Both the position numbers and the translations under genes were made by a program. From assembly GCF_000718025.1 (NCBI RefSeq), contig NZ_JODS01000028.1, positions 1 through 64,000 of the forward strand: 64,000 nt of DNA, read 5' to 3'. How positions within the stretch are numbered: position 1 is the stretch's first letter; every line of letters begins with the position of its first letter. Under the pieces are notes generated by a model. The model did not search any database and was not told the origin of the DNA. It worked only from the letters and a program-made list of their open reading frames with translations. This document shows, piece by piece, positions 34,563 through 42,873 of this stretch. Source of the DNA: Kitasatospora purpeofusca. GTDB taxonomy: Bacteria > Actinomycetota > Actinomycetes > Streptomycetales > Streptomycetaceae.

Positions 34563-35324
34563 CTACGCCAGCGCGGCGGCGGTGGCCTCGGCGAAGCCGT
34601 CCGGGTTGTCGATCATGATGTTGTGCCCGCAGTCCGGCACCGCCACCAGCGTCACTCCCGACTCCCGGAGCAGCTCCGCACCGGCCGGCTCGCCGTCGAC
34701 TTCGGGATAAAGGAAGGTGCGCGGCACGTCCAGGCCCCGCAGCTGCTCGCGCAGGCTCGGAACGGTCCCCCGGCAGCGATGGACGGCGGTGCGGTGCAGC
34801 GCCTCGGGCCCGGCGAGCCGCATGGTGGCCCACCAGAACGGGCCGGCCCACCGCTCCACTTGCTGCCACCCGCCGGCCAGGTACTCCTGCTCGGCAAAGG
34901 AGGCGATCCCGCTGCCGCCCGGGGTCCGGGCCGGGGTGACCGGGTCGAGGACGGAGTCGACCAGGACCAGCCGGTCGACCAGCCCGGGGTGCCGGTGGGC
35001 GAGCAGGATGGCGACCGCGCCGCCCAGGCTGTGGCCGATCACCTCGACCCGCTCCGCTCCCGCTGCCCGGACGGCCGCCGCGACGGCGTCGGCGTGCGCC
35101 TCCAGGGTGTATGAGAAGTCGGTCGGACGGTCGCTGATGCCGAAGCCGAGCAGGTCGAGCAGCAGCGCGCGGTGGCCGGTGAGCAGCGGGTGGGCGGCGG
35201 CCGCGGCGTAGTAGACGGGCGAACTGGAGCCGAGGCCGTGCAGATAGAGGCGGACGGGCTCCTTGCCGGGGATCTCCACCCAGCGGATCCGGTCGCCGTT
35301 CGGGGTGACGGTGGCATCGCGCAC
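34563..35324 (-). CDS. Alpha/beta hydrolase
   Basis: 253 residues with an alpha/beta-hydrolase fold: oxyanion motif LHGLGSSS at 28-35, nucleophile elbow GHSLGG with S99, and a catalytic histidine in PDCGHNIMID near the C-terminus; an acid in the strand before it completes the triad. Substrate is unknown. GTG 35324 is chosen because AAAAAGGAG lies 8 bases upstream. It is divergent from a PadR regulator, with two overlapping palindromes in the shared promoter region, so the pair probably forms a small regulated unit. Bases 34494-34562 hold a short GACGGGCA repeat and no gene. Confidence 0.8.
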   Translation of the reverse strand: MRDATVTPNGDRIRWVEIPGKEPVRLYLHGLGSSSPVYYAAAAAHPLLTGHRALLLDLLGFGISDRPTDFSYTLEAHADAVAAAVRAAGAERVEVIGHSLGGAVAILLAHRHPGLVDRLVLVDSVLDPVTPARTPGGSGIASFAEQEYLAGGWQQVERWAGPFWWATMRLAGPEALHRTAVHRCRGTVPSLREQLRGLDVPRTFLYPEVDGEPAGAELLRESGVTLVAVPDCGHNIMIDNPDGFAEATAAALA

Positions 35325-35418
35325 GGTCGTGCTCCTTTTTGCTGTCGACAGGGGGCCCCGGGCAGGCGTCCACGGGGACCGCCGCCTCCCGGCTCTTCCC
35401 CGGGGCGGCGGAGCGACC

Positions 35419-35458
35419 ATACCTCGGAGTCGAGATATAGCAACACCGATATATCTCG
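35419..35458. promoter_or_regulatory. Two overlapping palindromes, probable PadR operators
   Basis: Palindrome A: ATACCTCG-GAGT-CGAGATAT at 35419-35438 (7 of 8 arm pairs). Palindrome B: CGAGATATA-N10-TATATCTCG at 35431-35458 (9 of 9). They share the central half-site. The sequence ends 23 bp before the PadR start and lies about 95 bp from the hydrolase start, so both divergent promoters could be controlled. Confidence 0.68.
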
Positions 35459-35480
35459 TCCCGTCTGGCAGAGTGGACCC

Positions 35481-36014
35481 ATGCTGAAGCTCGCGATCCT
35501 CGGGTTCCTCCACGACCGGCCCCTGCACGGCTACGAACTGCGCCGCCACCTCGCCGCGCTCACCGGCCACGTGCGTCCGATCAGCGACGGCACGCTCTAC
35601 CCGGCGATCAAGCGCCTGGAGAGCGACGGGCTCCTCGTCCGCTCGACCGAACCCGGCGCGGCGGCCGCCCCCCGGCACACCCTGCGGCTCACCGACGCCG
35701 GCCGGGCCACCCTGCTGGACCGGCTGCGCACCCCGGACGACCTGGACGTCAGCGACGAGAACCGCTGGTTCACCGTGCTCGCCTTCCTCCGGCACCTCGA
35801 CGGCGAGCCGGCCGCGCAGGCGGCCGTGCTCCGGCGCCGCCTCGCCTTCCTCGACGAACCGGCCAGCTTCTTCTACGAGGGGGACCGGCCGGTCGGCGCC
35901 GAGGAGGCCACCGACCCGTTCCGCCGGGGGATGCTGCTGATCGCCCGCGCGACCACCGCCGCCGAGCGGGACTGGCTGCGCACCACCCTCGCGGAGCTCG
36001 ACCGCTCGGTCTGA
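35481..36014 (+). CDS. PadR-family transcriptional regulator
   Basis: 177 residues. The N-terminal winged helix has the PadR signature LAILGFLHDRPLHGYELRRHL and SDGTLYPAIKRLESDGLL; the C-terminal part is a helical dimerisation domain (PadR C-terminal type). It very likely represses itself and the divergent alpha/beta hydrolase through the overlapping palindromes at 35419-35458. The inducer is unknown; an aromatic substrate of the hydrolase would fit the family but is guesswork. A strong hairpin lies downstream. Confidence 0.87.
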   Translation: MLKLAILGFLHDRPLHGYELRRHLAALTGHVRPISDGTLYPAIKRLESDGLLVRSTEPGAAAAPRHTLRLTDAGRATLLDRLRTPDDLDVSDENRWFTVLAFLRHLDGEPAAQAAVLRRRLAFLDEPASFFYEGDRPVGAEEATDPFRRGMLLIARATTAAERDWLRTTLAELDRSV

Positions 36015-36086
36015 GCGGGAGCCGGAGCCCGGACCGATCACCCGGCCCCCGACCCCGGTCCCGGTCCCGGTCCCGGCACGCGAAAA

Positions 36087-36137
36087 CGCCGCGGCCCGCG
36101 CCGACCCCCTGCGGAGGGGTCGGTGCGGGCCGCGGCG
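36087..36137. terminator. Bidirectional terminator between padR-type gene and DUF4396 gene
   Basis: A 22-bp stem (36087-36108 with 36116-36137) with one mismatch and a 7-base loop, preceded by AAAA on the left, between two convergent genes. Just before it, 36052-36074 contains a run of GGTCCC hexamers. Confidence 0.85.
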
Positions 36138-36186
36138 TCCGGTGCGGCGGGCAGCGCCGGTGGACCGGTCGGTGCCGGTGGAGCGA

Positions 36187-36831
36187 TCAGTGCTGGTGGT
36201 AGGCGTGGACCACGGCGTGACCGCGCCCCTTGCCGATCATCCACTTGTTGACCGGAACGGTCAGGACGAAGGCCAGGACCAGCGAACCGGCCAGCGCGAA
36301 CCAGAACAGGATGTCGCCGAGACCCGCGTCCATGGCACCGGGCACGGTCACCATCACGCTGTTGTCGATGATCTCCATGACGACGATCGAGACGGTGTCG
36401 GCGGCCAGCGCGACCTTCACCGCGGTGCGGACGTCCAGACCCGCCTTGAGCACGCCGCGCATGGTCAGCGCGTAGCCGAAGACGAAGGCCAGCAGGACCG
36501 AGAGCACCACGGTGCCGCCGTTGTGCAGGCCGAAGGCGGTGCCGAGCACCATGCCGAGGATCTCGCCGATGGCGCAGCCGGTGAGGCAGTGCAGCGTCGC
36601 CTGCGCGGCGGCCGCCCAGGTCACGCCCCCGCCGCCGTGCCCGTGCTGCGCGTGGTGCACGTGCCCCGCATGGTCGGCCCGGTGTTGTCGGTGCTGTTCG
36701 TGGTCCATGTCCTGCCCATGGTCCTCGCGCCCCTGGTGGCCCGCATCGTGCTCGGGGTGTCCCTGATGGTCGCGGTGGTCGTGGCGGTCGTGACCGCTGT
36801 GCTGCCGCTCGTGCTGGGCGGGGTGCGCCAT
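36187..36831 (-). CDS. Histidine-rich membrane protein with DUF4396 domain
   Basis: 214 residues. Residues 1-68 are extraordinarily rich in His, with Asp, Gln and Glu (patterns like HDRHDHRDHQGH and HAGHVHHAQHGHG), a likely metal-binding tail. The rest has four membrane segments of the DUF4396 type, including HCLTGCAIGEILGMVLG and FVFGYALTMRGVLKAG, and ends VVHAYHQH. ATG 36831 follows GGAGGACGAC. The CsoR-type palindrome 56 bp upstream suggests induction by copper. Role as a copper transporter, buffer or sensor is inference; related proteins have been seen near copper genes. Confidence 0.75.
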   Translation of the reverse strand: MAHPAQHERQHSGHDRHDHRDHQGHPEHDAGHQGREDHGQDMDHEQHRQHRADHAGHVHHAQHGHGGGGVTWAAAAQATLHCLTGCAIGEILGMVLGTAFGLHNGGTVVLSVLLAFVFGYALTMRGVLKAGLDVRTAVKVALAADTVSIVVMEIIDNSVMVTVPGAMDAGLGDILFWFALAGSLVLAFVLTVPVNKWMIGKGRGHAVVHAYHQH

Positions 36832-36886
36832 GTCGTCCTCCAGGTACTCGTTCCTTCGCCGTGCTGCCCGGCTCGTCGATGACTGT

Positions 36887-36903
36887 ATACCCCCCAGGGG
36901 TAT
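36887..36903. promoter_or_regulatory. CsoR-type operator
   Basis: ATACCCC-CCA-GGGGTAT, a perfect 17-bp palindrome with 7-bp arms. It fits the pseudo-palindromic consensus bound by CsoR, the copper(I)-sensing repressor of actinobacteria (TACCCC...GGGGTA). It is 56 bp upstream of the His-rich DUF4396 gene. The divergent methyltransferase gene starts only 63 bp away on the other side, so it too may be affected. Confidence 0.7.
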
Positions 36904-36966
36904 CTGCCAAGCCTCGTTCGCCCCGCGTTCTTCCCACCGCGCGCCGACCGTGCTCGGATGGTTCGC

Positions 36967-37662
36967 ATGACCGACGAACGACGCGAGGGATACGACGGCA
37001 CCGGCCCCGGGGCGATCACCCCGGACGGATGCGCGGTCGAGATGTACGAACGGCTGCCGGTCCGCGACGAGGTCGAGGTGATCGCCGGCGCCGTGCCGCC
37101 CGGCGCGAGCCTGCTGGAGCTCGGCTGCGGTGTCGGCCGGATGACCCACCCGCTGGTGGCGCGGGGCTTCCGGGTGACGGCCGTGGACGAGTCGGCGCCG
37201 ATGCTGGCGCGGATCCGCGGGGCCCGCACGGCGCTCTCCCCGATCGAACGGCTGGACCTCGGCGAGCGCTTCGACGTCGTCCTGCTGGCCTCCTTCCTGG
37301 TGCACGCCGGCAGCCTCGCCGTCCGCCGGGGCCTGCTGGAGACCTGCCGCCGGCACGTGGCCCCGGACGGCTGCGTGCTCGTCCAGCGCGAGGGCGAGGA
37401 CTGGCAGACGAACGTCCCGCGCGAGCGGGCGCTCGGGGAGAACGGCCTGGTCAGGGTGGAATCGGCGACACCCGTCGGGGACGGGGTGAACCGGATCCAC
37501 GTGGTGTACGAGTTCCCGGACGCCCGGTGGACCCAGACCTTCCCGTCCCGCCCGATGGACCGGGCCGAGTTCGAACGCGCGCTGGCCGAGGCCGGGCTGA
37601 CCGTCGACACCTATCTGACCGAGGACCGGACCTGGGCGCGGGCCCGACCGACGGCCGACTGA
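36967..37662 (+). CDS. Class I SAM-dependent methyltransferase
   Basis: 231 residues. The Rossmann-fold methyltransferase core has the SAM-binding motif I LLELGCGVGRMTHPL near residue 47, the acidic residue of motif II in VTAVDESAPML, and DVVLLASFLVHAG as the motif IV strand. The substrate is not predictable. In-frame ATGs at 36958 and 36967 are both possible and lack clear ribosome sites; the gene may be transcribed from a promoter overlapping the CsoR-type site. Bases 37663-37954 after it hold no gene, only GC-rich direct repeats (GCCGCACCCGGGCGG at 37663-37677 and 37697-37711). Confidence 0.72.
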   Translation: MTDERREGYDGTGPGAITPDGCAVEMYERLPVRDEVEVIAGAVPPGASLLELGCGVGRMTHPLVARGFRVTAVDESAPMLARIRGARTALSPIERLDLGERFDVVLLASFLVHAGSLAVRRGLLETCRRHVAPDGCVLVQREGEDWQTNVPRERALGENGLVRVESATPVGDGVNRIHVVYEFPDARWTQTFPSRPMDRAEFERALAEAGLTVDTYLTEDRTWARARPTAD

Positions 37663-37954
37663 GCCGCACCCGGGCGGCATCGGAACAACGCCCGGGGCCG
37701 CACCCGGGCGGTACCCGGGCAGCATCCGGGCGAAAGGGGAGGAAGCGGGGAGGAACCGTGTGCCGGACGGTGCGCCGGAGGTGGGGCGGGCGAAAAGCTG
37801 TCACCTGAACGGCGTAGCATCAGGCGGACGCCGGGCCCGCGCGCGGCCCGAGCGCCGGGCGGGACCGGTCGTTCGCCTGCCATCGGACCGCGCCACTGGA
37901 CCGCGCCGACCGGTTCGCAGGGCCGTTCCCGCACCGACCAACAAGGAACGCTTC

Positions 37955-37996
37955 ATGCGCATCGACCGACGGATACCCCGGGCGGGTGTCCGGTGA
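37955..37996 (+). CDS. Short upstream ORF overlapping the uppP start
   Basis: A 13-codon ORF (MRIDRRIPRAGVR) with a good ribosome site AAGGAA 5 bases before its ATG. Its TGA stop overlaps the GTG start of uppP in the arrangement GTGA. Such an overlap allows coupled translation; uppP has no obvious ribosome site of its own. It may be a leader peptide or merely the way uppP is translated. Confidence 0.4.
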   Translation: MRIDRRIPRAGVR

Positions 37997-38841
37997 TCGA
38001 CTGGTTCCACGGGGCCGTCCTCGGCCTGATCCAGGGGCTCACCGAGTTCCTCCCGATCTCCTCCAGCGCCCACCTCCGGGTCTTCCCCGCCCTGTTCGGC
38101 TGGCAGGACCCGGGAGCGGCGTTCACCGCGGTGACGCAGCTCGGCACCGAGACCGCCGTGCTGATCTACTTCCGCCGCGACATCGCCGCGATCATCAAGA
38201 CCTGGACGCTCTCGCTGTTCCGGCCCGCGCTGCGCTCGCACCAGGACGCGCGGATGGGCTGGTTCGTGATCATGGGCACGCTGCCGATCGGCATCCTGGG
38301 CAAGCTGTTCCAGGACACCATCGAGCAGGACCTGCGCGATCTGCGGATCATCGGCAGCACGCTGATCCTGTTCGGCGTGGTGCTCGCGATCGCCGACCGC
38401 ACCCGGGCGGTCCGGCACGCCAAGCCGATCTCCGACCTGACCCTGCCGCACGCGGCGACGTACGGCATGGCCCAGGCGCTCGCCCTGATCCCCGGCGTCT
38501 CCCGCTCCGGCGGCACGATCAGCGCCGGTCTGCTGCTCGGCTACAGCCGCGAGGCGGCGGCCCGGTACTCGTTCCTGCTGGCGATCCCGGCCGTGCTGGC
38601 CTCCGGCCTGCTGGAGCTGTTCAAGATCGGCGAGGGCCCGGCGCCGGCCTGGGGGCCGACCATCCTGGCCACCGGGATCGCCTTCGTGGTCGGATACGCG
38701 GCGATCGCCTGGTTCCTGAAGTACATCTCGAACAACAGCTTCATGCCCTTCGTGATCTACCGGATCGCGCTCGGCATCCTGATCATCGTCCTGGTGTCCG
38801 TGGGCACCCTGGCGCCCGACGCCGGCGTGGTCGTGAAGTAG
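37993..38841 (+). CDS. uppP: Undecaprenyl-diphosphatase
   Basis: Removes a phosphate from undecaprenyl diphosphate to recycle the lipid carrier for peptidoglycan and wall polysaccharides; overproduction is known to give bacitracin resistance. The 282-residue BacA-type membrane protein has both catalytic signatures: LIQGLTEFLPISSSAHL (12-28, with E18 and H27) and PGVSRSGG (167-174, R171). GTG 37993 is the start, overlapping the short ORF upstream. It fits functionally with the surface-polysaccharide genes at 49-64 kb, which need the same carrier. Confidence 0.93.
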   Translation: MIDWFHGAVLGLIQGLTEFLPISSSAHLRVFPALFGWQDPGAAFTAVTQLGTETAVLIYFRRDIAAIIKTWTLSLFRPALRSHQDARMGWFVIMGTLPIGILGKLFQDTIEQDLRDLRIIGSTLILFGVVLAIADRTRAVRHAKPISDLTLPHAATYGMAQALALIPGVSRSGGTISAGLLLGYSREAAARYSFLLAIPAVLASGLLELFKIGEGPAPAWGPTILATGIAFVVGYAAIAWFLKYISNNSFMPFVIYRIALGILIIVLVSVGTLAPDAGVVVK

Positions 38842-38872
38842 AACCGCGTTCCATTCCACTCTCCCGGACCCC

Positions 38873-38931
38873 GGGAACGACGGAGCGGGCCGGTCCACCC
38901 TCGTGGTGGACCGGCCCGCTCCGTCGTTCCC
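38873..38931. terminator. Bidirectional terminator between uppP and the HEAT-repeat gene
   Basis: A perfect 27-bp stem (38873-38899 with 38905-38931) and a 5-base loop, between convergent genes. It is the longest hairpin in the window. Confidence 0.9.
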
Positions 38932-38957
38932 GCTGTTCGATCGCCCCTCGGCTGCGG

Positions 38958-40466
38958 CTACCTGCTCCGCTCGCGGGCGGAGGTGAGCCGGCCGCGCACG
39001 GCGGCGTGGACCTCGGCCTCCTCGGCCGGGTCGGCGGCCAGGCGGCGCAGGCGCTCCAGCACGCGGGCGTCGCCGGTGGTGGCGACGTGCCTCGCGGCGA
39101 GCTCCCGGGTGGACTCCTCGCAGTCCCAGAGGCACTCGACGGCCGGCCCCTCCGGGAAGTGCACGTCGGTCGCGGCGAGCGCCCGGGCCGCGCGGCCGCG
39201 CAGCTCCGAGGAGACGGCCTCGCCGTAGATGTGGCGCAGGACCGGGACGGCCTCGGTGGCGGTCAGCCGCCCCGCGCCGTCGACCAGCGTCCCGAGCCCG
39301 GCATCGGCGCCGGACACCCCGTGCAGCAGGACCCAGCGGCGCAGCCCGCCCACCACCAGCGGGGCGTCGGTGGGCTCGCCCGCGTCGGCCAGCAGCCGGA
39401 CGGCGGCCTCGCCGAGGGCGCTGTCGGCGCCCCCGGTGGCCGGATCGGCCCAGCGGCGGGCGTGGGCCAGCGCTTCCGGGCCGCGCATCCGCCCGAGGAG
39501 TTCCAGGGCGAACCGGACCAGCCGGTCGTCGACCTCCGCCGCGGCGGCCTCGATCAGCCCGGCCGCGGCCGGGTCCTGCCGGTCGACGAGGTGGCGCAGG
39601 GCCGCCCGGCGGGCACCGGGCAGACCGGTGCGGGCCGCCTCCAGGACGGCGGGCCGGTCCTCCGGTCGCACCACGGCGGCCAGGCAGCGGGCGGCGGCGG
39701 CGGCGCGGCGGTCCACCGCGTCCGGACCGGGTCCGGCGTCGGGCGAGGAACCGGAGCGGACCGGGCCGCCGGCGAAGGCCGCGGCACCGAGGCCGCCGAG
39801 ATCGCCCTGGTCGGCCCAGGCCAGCACATCGGCGGTGGACCAGCCCGGGGTCACCCCGCTGCGGTTCAGCTGGCGCTGCCACACGTCGAAGGGGGCCTGC
39901 TCGCTGGCGGCCGCGACCCTCGGGTGGTAGGCGGCCCAGAGCCGCCAGGGCCTGGGCTCGTACGCGCTCCGTACGGTCTCGCGCAGCTCGGCGTCGCCCT
40001 CGGGGCCCGGGGCGAAGCGGTCCAGTACGGCCGTCCCGAGCAGCAGCAGGCCGCGGTCGTCGTCGCGCAGCGCGAGCTCGTCCAGCGCCCAGGCCCAGTT
40101 GGTGCCGGTGGCGGCGTACTCGCGGAGCACGATCAGCGCGTCCCGCCGGCCGTACGCGGCGAGGTGGCCCAGGACGGAGAGCGCGAGGCCCGTGCGGGCC
40201 TCGTCCTCGTCGAGGAGGTCCTCCGGGGAGTGGAGGTGGTCCTCGATCCCGTCGAGCGGCGCCTCCAACTCCATGTAGAGGCGCGCGTAGTAGAGGGAAC
40301 GGTTCTCGACCTGCCAGTCGGCTCGCGGGTCCCTGGTGACGCACTCCTCCAGCGCGGCGATGGCCTCGGTGCGGTCGGCGGCCAGCGCATGGAGCTGCCC
40401 GTCACCGCGACCTCGCTGCAGGAGGCCGAGGAGGCTGGCACTGGGTGCTATCACTGGCTCGAACAT
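38958..40466 (-). CDS. HEAT-repeat protein of unknown function
   Basis: About 502 residues, soluble, acidic and Ala/Leu-rich, with no signal peptide. The second half is built from helical pairs of ~30 residues in HEAT/PBS-lyase style (e.g. RRAALRHLVDRQDPAAAGL, DRLVRFALELLGRMRGPEAL, SALGEAAVRLLADAGEPTD, STRELAARHVATTGDARVL). Such proteins serve as protein-binding scaffolds; no enzymatic motif is visible. I chose ATG 40466 as the first Met before the folded part; the open frame extends upstream without convincing coding character. There is no clear ribosome site. Its divergent neighbour is a PAS-domain gene. Confidence 0.68.
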   Translation of the reverse strand: MFEPVIAPSASLLGLLQRGRGDGQLHALAADRTEAIAALEECVTRDPRADWQVENRSLYYARLYMELEAPLDGIEDHLHSPEDLLDEDEARTGLALSVLGHLAAYGRRDALIVLREYAATGTNWAWALDELALRDDDRGLLLLGTAVLDRFAPGPEGDAELRETVRSAYEPRPWRLWAAYHPRVAAASEQAPFDVWQRQLNRSGVTPGWSTADVLAWADQGDLGGLGAAAFAGGPVRSGSSPDAGPGPDAVDRRAAAAARCLAAVVRPEDRPAVLEAARTGLPGARRAALRHLVDRQDPAAAGLIEAAAAEVDDRLVRFALELLGRMRGPEALAHARRWADPATGGADSALGEAAVRLLADAGEPTDAPLVVGGLRRWVLLHGVSGADAGLGTLVDGAGRLTATEAVPVLRHIYGEAVSSELRGRAARALAATDVHFPEGPAVECLWDCEESTRELAARHVATTGDARVLERLRRLAADPAEEAEVHAAVRGRLTSARERSR

Positions 40467-40747
40467 GAGGTCAGCATCCGTTGCGGCGGTCGTAGTGGCA
40501 ACGGGATTTCCGTCGCCGGGGTCTCTGGTGGGTACTGCGGTGGGCGCCCGGGCGCCGGAATCACCGAAGGTTACCGCCTCGGGCAGCCCGTCGCACACAG
40601 GGCGACCGGCCCTTTGTGCGCACTGGCATATGCCGGGGGAACTTTGACGGCGATCTGTCCAAATCGCCCACAGGGGTGAGACCGCTGTGCGACAGTCGAT
40701 GCCACCACGCACCGGCCGCTCTCCACGAACGGACCACTGGACTCACC

Positions 40748-41194
40748 ATGCAAAAGTCGCCCACGACCGGCCCACCACCCGTCGCGCCCCCGAACGAGGG
40801 CGCGACGGACGGCGAGGGGCCGGTGGGCGAAAGAGTGGACAGCGCCATCCGTACCTCGACCGGCGCGGCCGTGATCGGCTCCGCCGAGTGGGACCTCCTC
40901 ACCGACGACGTCCGCTGGTCCGCCGAGGCCTACCGGCTGCTCGGCTGCGACCCCGGACACGGACCGCTCAGCCTGGACCGGCTGCCCGACCGCCTCAGCG
41001 AGGCGGACCGGCCCCAGCTGCGCCGGATGATGACCGACGCGCTGGTGCACGGCCGGTACGCCTTCGGCACCCTCCAGGTCCGGCGGCCCGACGGCGGGCA
41101 CGGCATGATCGAGTGCACCGGCGAGCCCGTGCTGGGCACCGACGGCACCGTCACCGCGCTGCGCATGCTGCTGCGCCCCGCGAACCCCTCCTGA
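40748..41194 (+). CDS. Single PAS-domain protein
   Basis: 148 residues. After a Pro-rich start of ~35 residues, residues ~45-145 form a PAS_3-type fold: AEWDLLTDDVRWSAEAYRLLG, then a helical connector and VRRPDGGHGMIECTGEPVLG with a final strand TALRMLLRP. No kinase, GGDEF or other output domain is attached, so it probably senses or binds a partner protein. ATG 40748 opens the coherent part. Streptomycetes carry several stand-alone PAS proteins of this size whose roles are unknown. Confidence 0.68.
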   Translation: MQKSPTTGPPPVAPPNEGATDGEGPVGERVDSAIRTSTGAAVIGSAEWDLLTDDVRWSAEAYRLLGCDPGHGPLSLDRLPDRLSEADRPQLRRMMTDALVHGRYAFGTLQVRRPDGGHGMIECTGEPVLGTDGTVTALRMLLRPANPS

Positions 41195-41296
41195 CCCACC
41201 GGTCCGCAGGGCCCTTCCCGACCCGGGCGCCCCTTCCGACCGGCCCGACCTTCCCGACAGGCCCGCCCCGGGCGCCCGGCCGTCGCCGGGCCCGGG

Positions 41297-42781
41297 TCAG
41301 GCGCGCGCGGGCCGCTTCTTCGCGTCCGCCGCCCGCAGCTCCCGCCCCAGCTGCTCCCGCAGCTCGTCCACCACCGGCACCCCCCGGTAGCGCGCGGTCA
41401 GCCGGTACATCTCCCGCAGCCGGTCCCAGGTGCGGTGCGAGGAGTTCTGGCCGATCAGGTTCAGCACCAGCTTGCACTGGGTGTCCGCCGCGTCGGGCTC
41501 GCCGGTGAGCCAGTGCACCGAGGCCAGCGTGATCCGGTCGAACAGCGCCGAGCGCAGCTGCCCCGTCCCCTCCCGCAGCCGGATCACCCGCTCGGCGTGC
41601 CGGCGGGCCTGGTCGGCGGCCGCCCGGTCGTGCTCGGCGAGCGTCCGCAGCACCAGCGCCTGCATCCCGCGCAGCTCCGCCTCGTCGAAGACCTGCATCC
41701 AGGACGGCGGCGGGCCGTCCGGGTCCTCGGCGAAGAGGTCCTCCGCCTCGCCCAGCAGCCGCCAGGTCGCCTGCGACTGCCCGATCGAGGCGTGCGCCCA
41801 GGCCTCGACGGTGTTCAGCATGGCGCGCGTTCTCGGCAGCATCCGGCCGCCGCTGGCCTTGGCCGCCGCCATCAGCCCGATCGCCTCGTCCGCCCGCCCG
41901 AGGTGCACCATCTGGCGCGCCGCCCGGGAGATCGCCTCCCCGGCCCGGGGCCGGTCGCCGGCCTCCCGGGCCGAGTCCGCCGCCAGCATGAAGTACTTCT
42001 GCGCGGTCGGCTCCAGGCCCACGTCGTGCGACATCCAGCCCGCCAGCACCGCCAGGTTGGCCGCGACCAGCCACAACCGCTGGGTCACGGCCGGGCTGTG
42101 GCGGTGCGTCAGCAGGCCGCCCACCTCGTTGAGCTGGCCGACCACCGCCTTGCGCTGCAGGCCGCCGCCGCGGGCCGCGTCCCAGGCCCGGAACACCTGC
42201 ACCGAGCGCTCCAGCGCCTCCACCTCGTCGAGCCCGACCGGGCCCGGGTCGTACAGGTCCACCACCGGGCGGGCACCGCCCTCGGTGAGCACCGGGCGCG
42301 GGCCGGGGGCCGACGCCGCGTACGCGACCTCCGCCCCTCCCAGCCAGCCCTTCAGCGAGTCGGCGACGACCGCCCCCGCGGTGAGCGCGGCACCCGCGCC
42401 CACCAATCCACGTCGGTTCAGCATGAGGTCCATTCCCGTGAACTCGGTGAGGACCGCGGCCGTTCGATCCGGCTCCCATGGTGACGAGGTGGCGGACTGC
42501 GCCGCTCCGGTCCTGGTGGGCCGGTGTCGTTCCAGACCGAGGTCCTCAGTGGTGACGACACGGCCGAGCCGCTCCGTGAACACGGCTGCCAGTACCCTCG
42601 GCACCGGATCGCGCGGGATCTCCCCCTGCTCGATCCACCGCCGCACCCGCGAGGTGTCGGTGGACAGCTGCTGCTGTCCCATCGCGGCACCACGCCTGTT
42701 GACCAGCCGCGCGAGCTCGCCCTTGGACCATCCGGTCAGGACGAACAGATCGGCGAGTCGGGTGTTGGGTCCCCTGCTCAC
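41297..42781 (-). CDS. NsdA/NsdB-like regulator with TPR repeats
   Basis: 494 residues. The N-terminus (TRLADLFVLTGWSKGELARLVNR and TDTSRVRRWIEQGEIPRDPVP) has the look of a helix-turn-helix typical of the streptomycete NsdA/NsdB group, proteins reported to affect differentiation and antibiotic production negatively. A Tat/lipoprotein-like hydrophobic segment LVGAGAALTAGAVVADSL lies near residue 125, and the remaining 350 residues are helical TPR-type repeats. Membership of the group is from recognised sequence character; which member it is cannot be decided here. Three phased 10-bp direct repeats lie just upstream (42844-42873). Confidence 0.65.
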   Translation of the reverse strand: MSRGPNTRLADLFVLTGWSKGELARLVNRRGAAMGQQQLSTDTSRVRRWIEQGEIPRDPVPRVLAAVFTERLGRVVTTEDLGLERHRPTRTGAAQSATSSPWEPDRTAAVLTEFTGMDLMLNRRGLVGAGAALTAGAVVADSLKGWLGGAEVAYAASAPGPRPVLTEGGARPVVDLYDPGPVGLDEVEALERSVQVFRAWDAARGGGLQRKAVVGQLNEVGGLLTHRHSPAVTQRLWLVAANLAVLAGWMSHDVGLEPTAQKYFMLAADSAREAGDRPRAGEAISRAARQMVHLGRADEAIGLMAAAKASGGRMLPRTRAMLNTVEAWAHASIGQSQATWRLLGEAEDLFAEDPDGPPPSWMQVFDEAELRGMQALVLRTLAEHDRAAADQARRHAERVIRLREGTGQLRSALFDRITLASVHWLTGEPDAADTQCKLVLNLIGQNSSHRTWDRLREMYRLTARYRGVPVVDELREQLGRELRAADAKKRPARA

Positions 42782-42843
42782 GTGAAGCCCCCAGGTTCCT
42801 CGGCTGGTTCGAGGCTAGAGGCTCCGTCATGTGCCGGGCGAGC

Positions 42844-42873
42844 ATTCGCCAGGCTTCGCCAGGGTCCGCCACA
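42844..42873. repeat. Three 10-bp direct repeats upstream of the NsdA-like gene
   Basis: ATTCGCCAGG, CTTCGCCAGG and GTCCGCCACA follow each other without gaps, one helical turn each, about 63-92 bp upstream of the regulator's start. Phased repeats like this often bind a protein along one DNA face. The rest of the divergent gap 42782-43257 holds no gene; its right half is GC-rich and contains only a ribosome-site-like GGAAGGGA about 14 bp before 43258. Confidence 0.5.
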
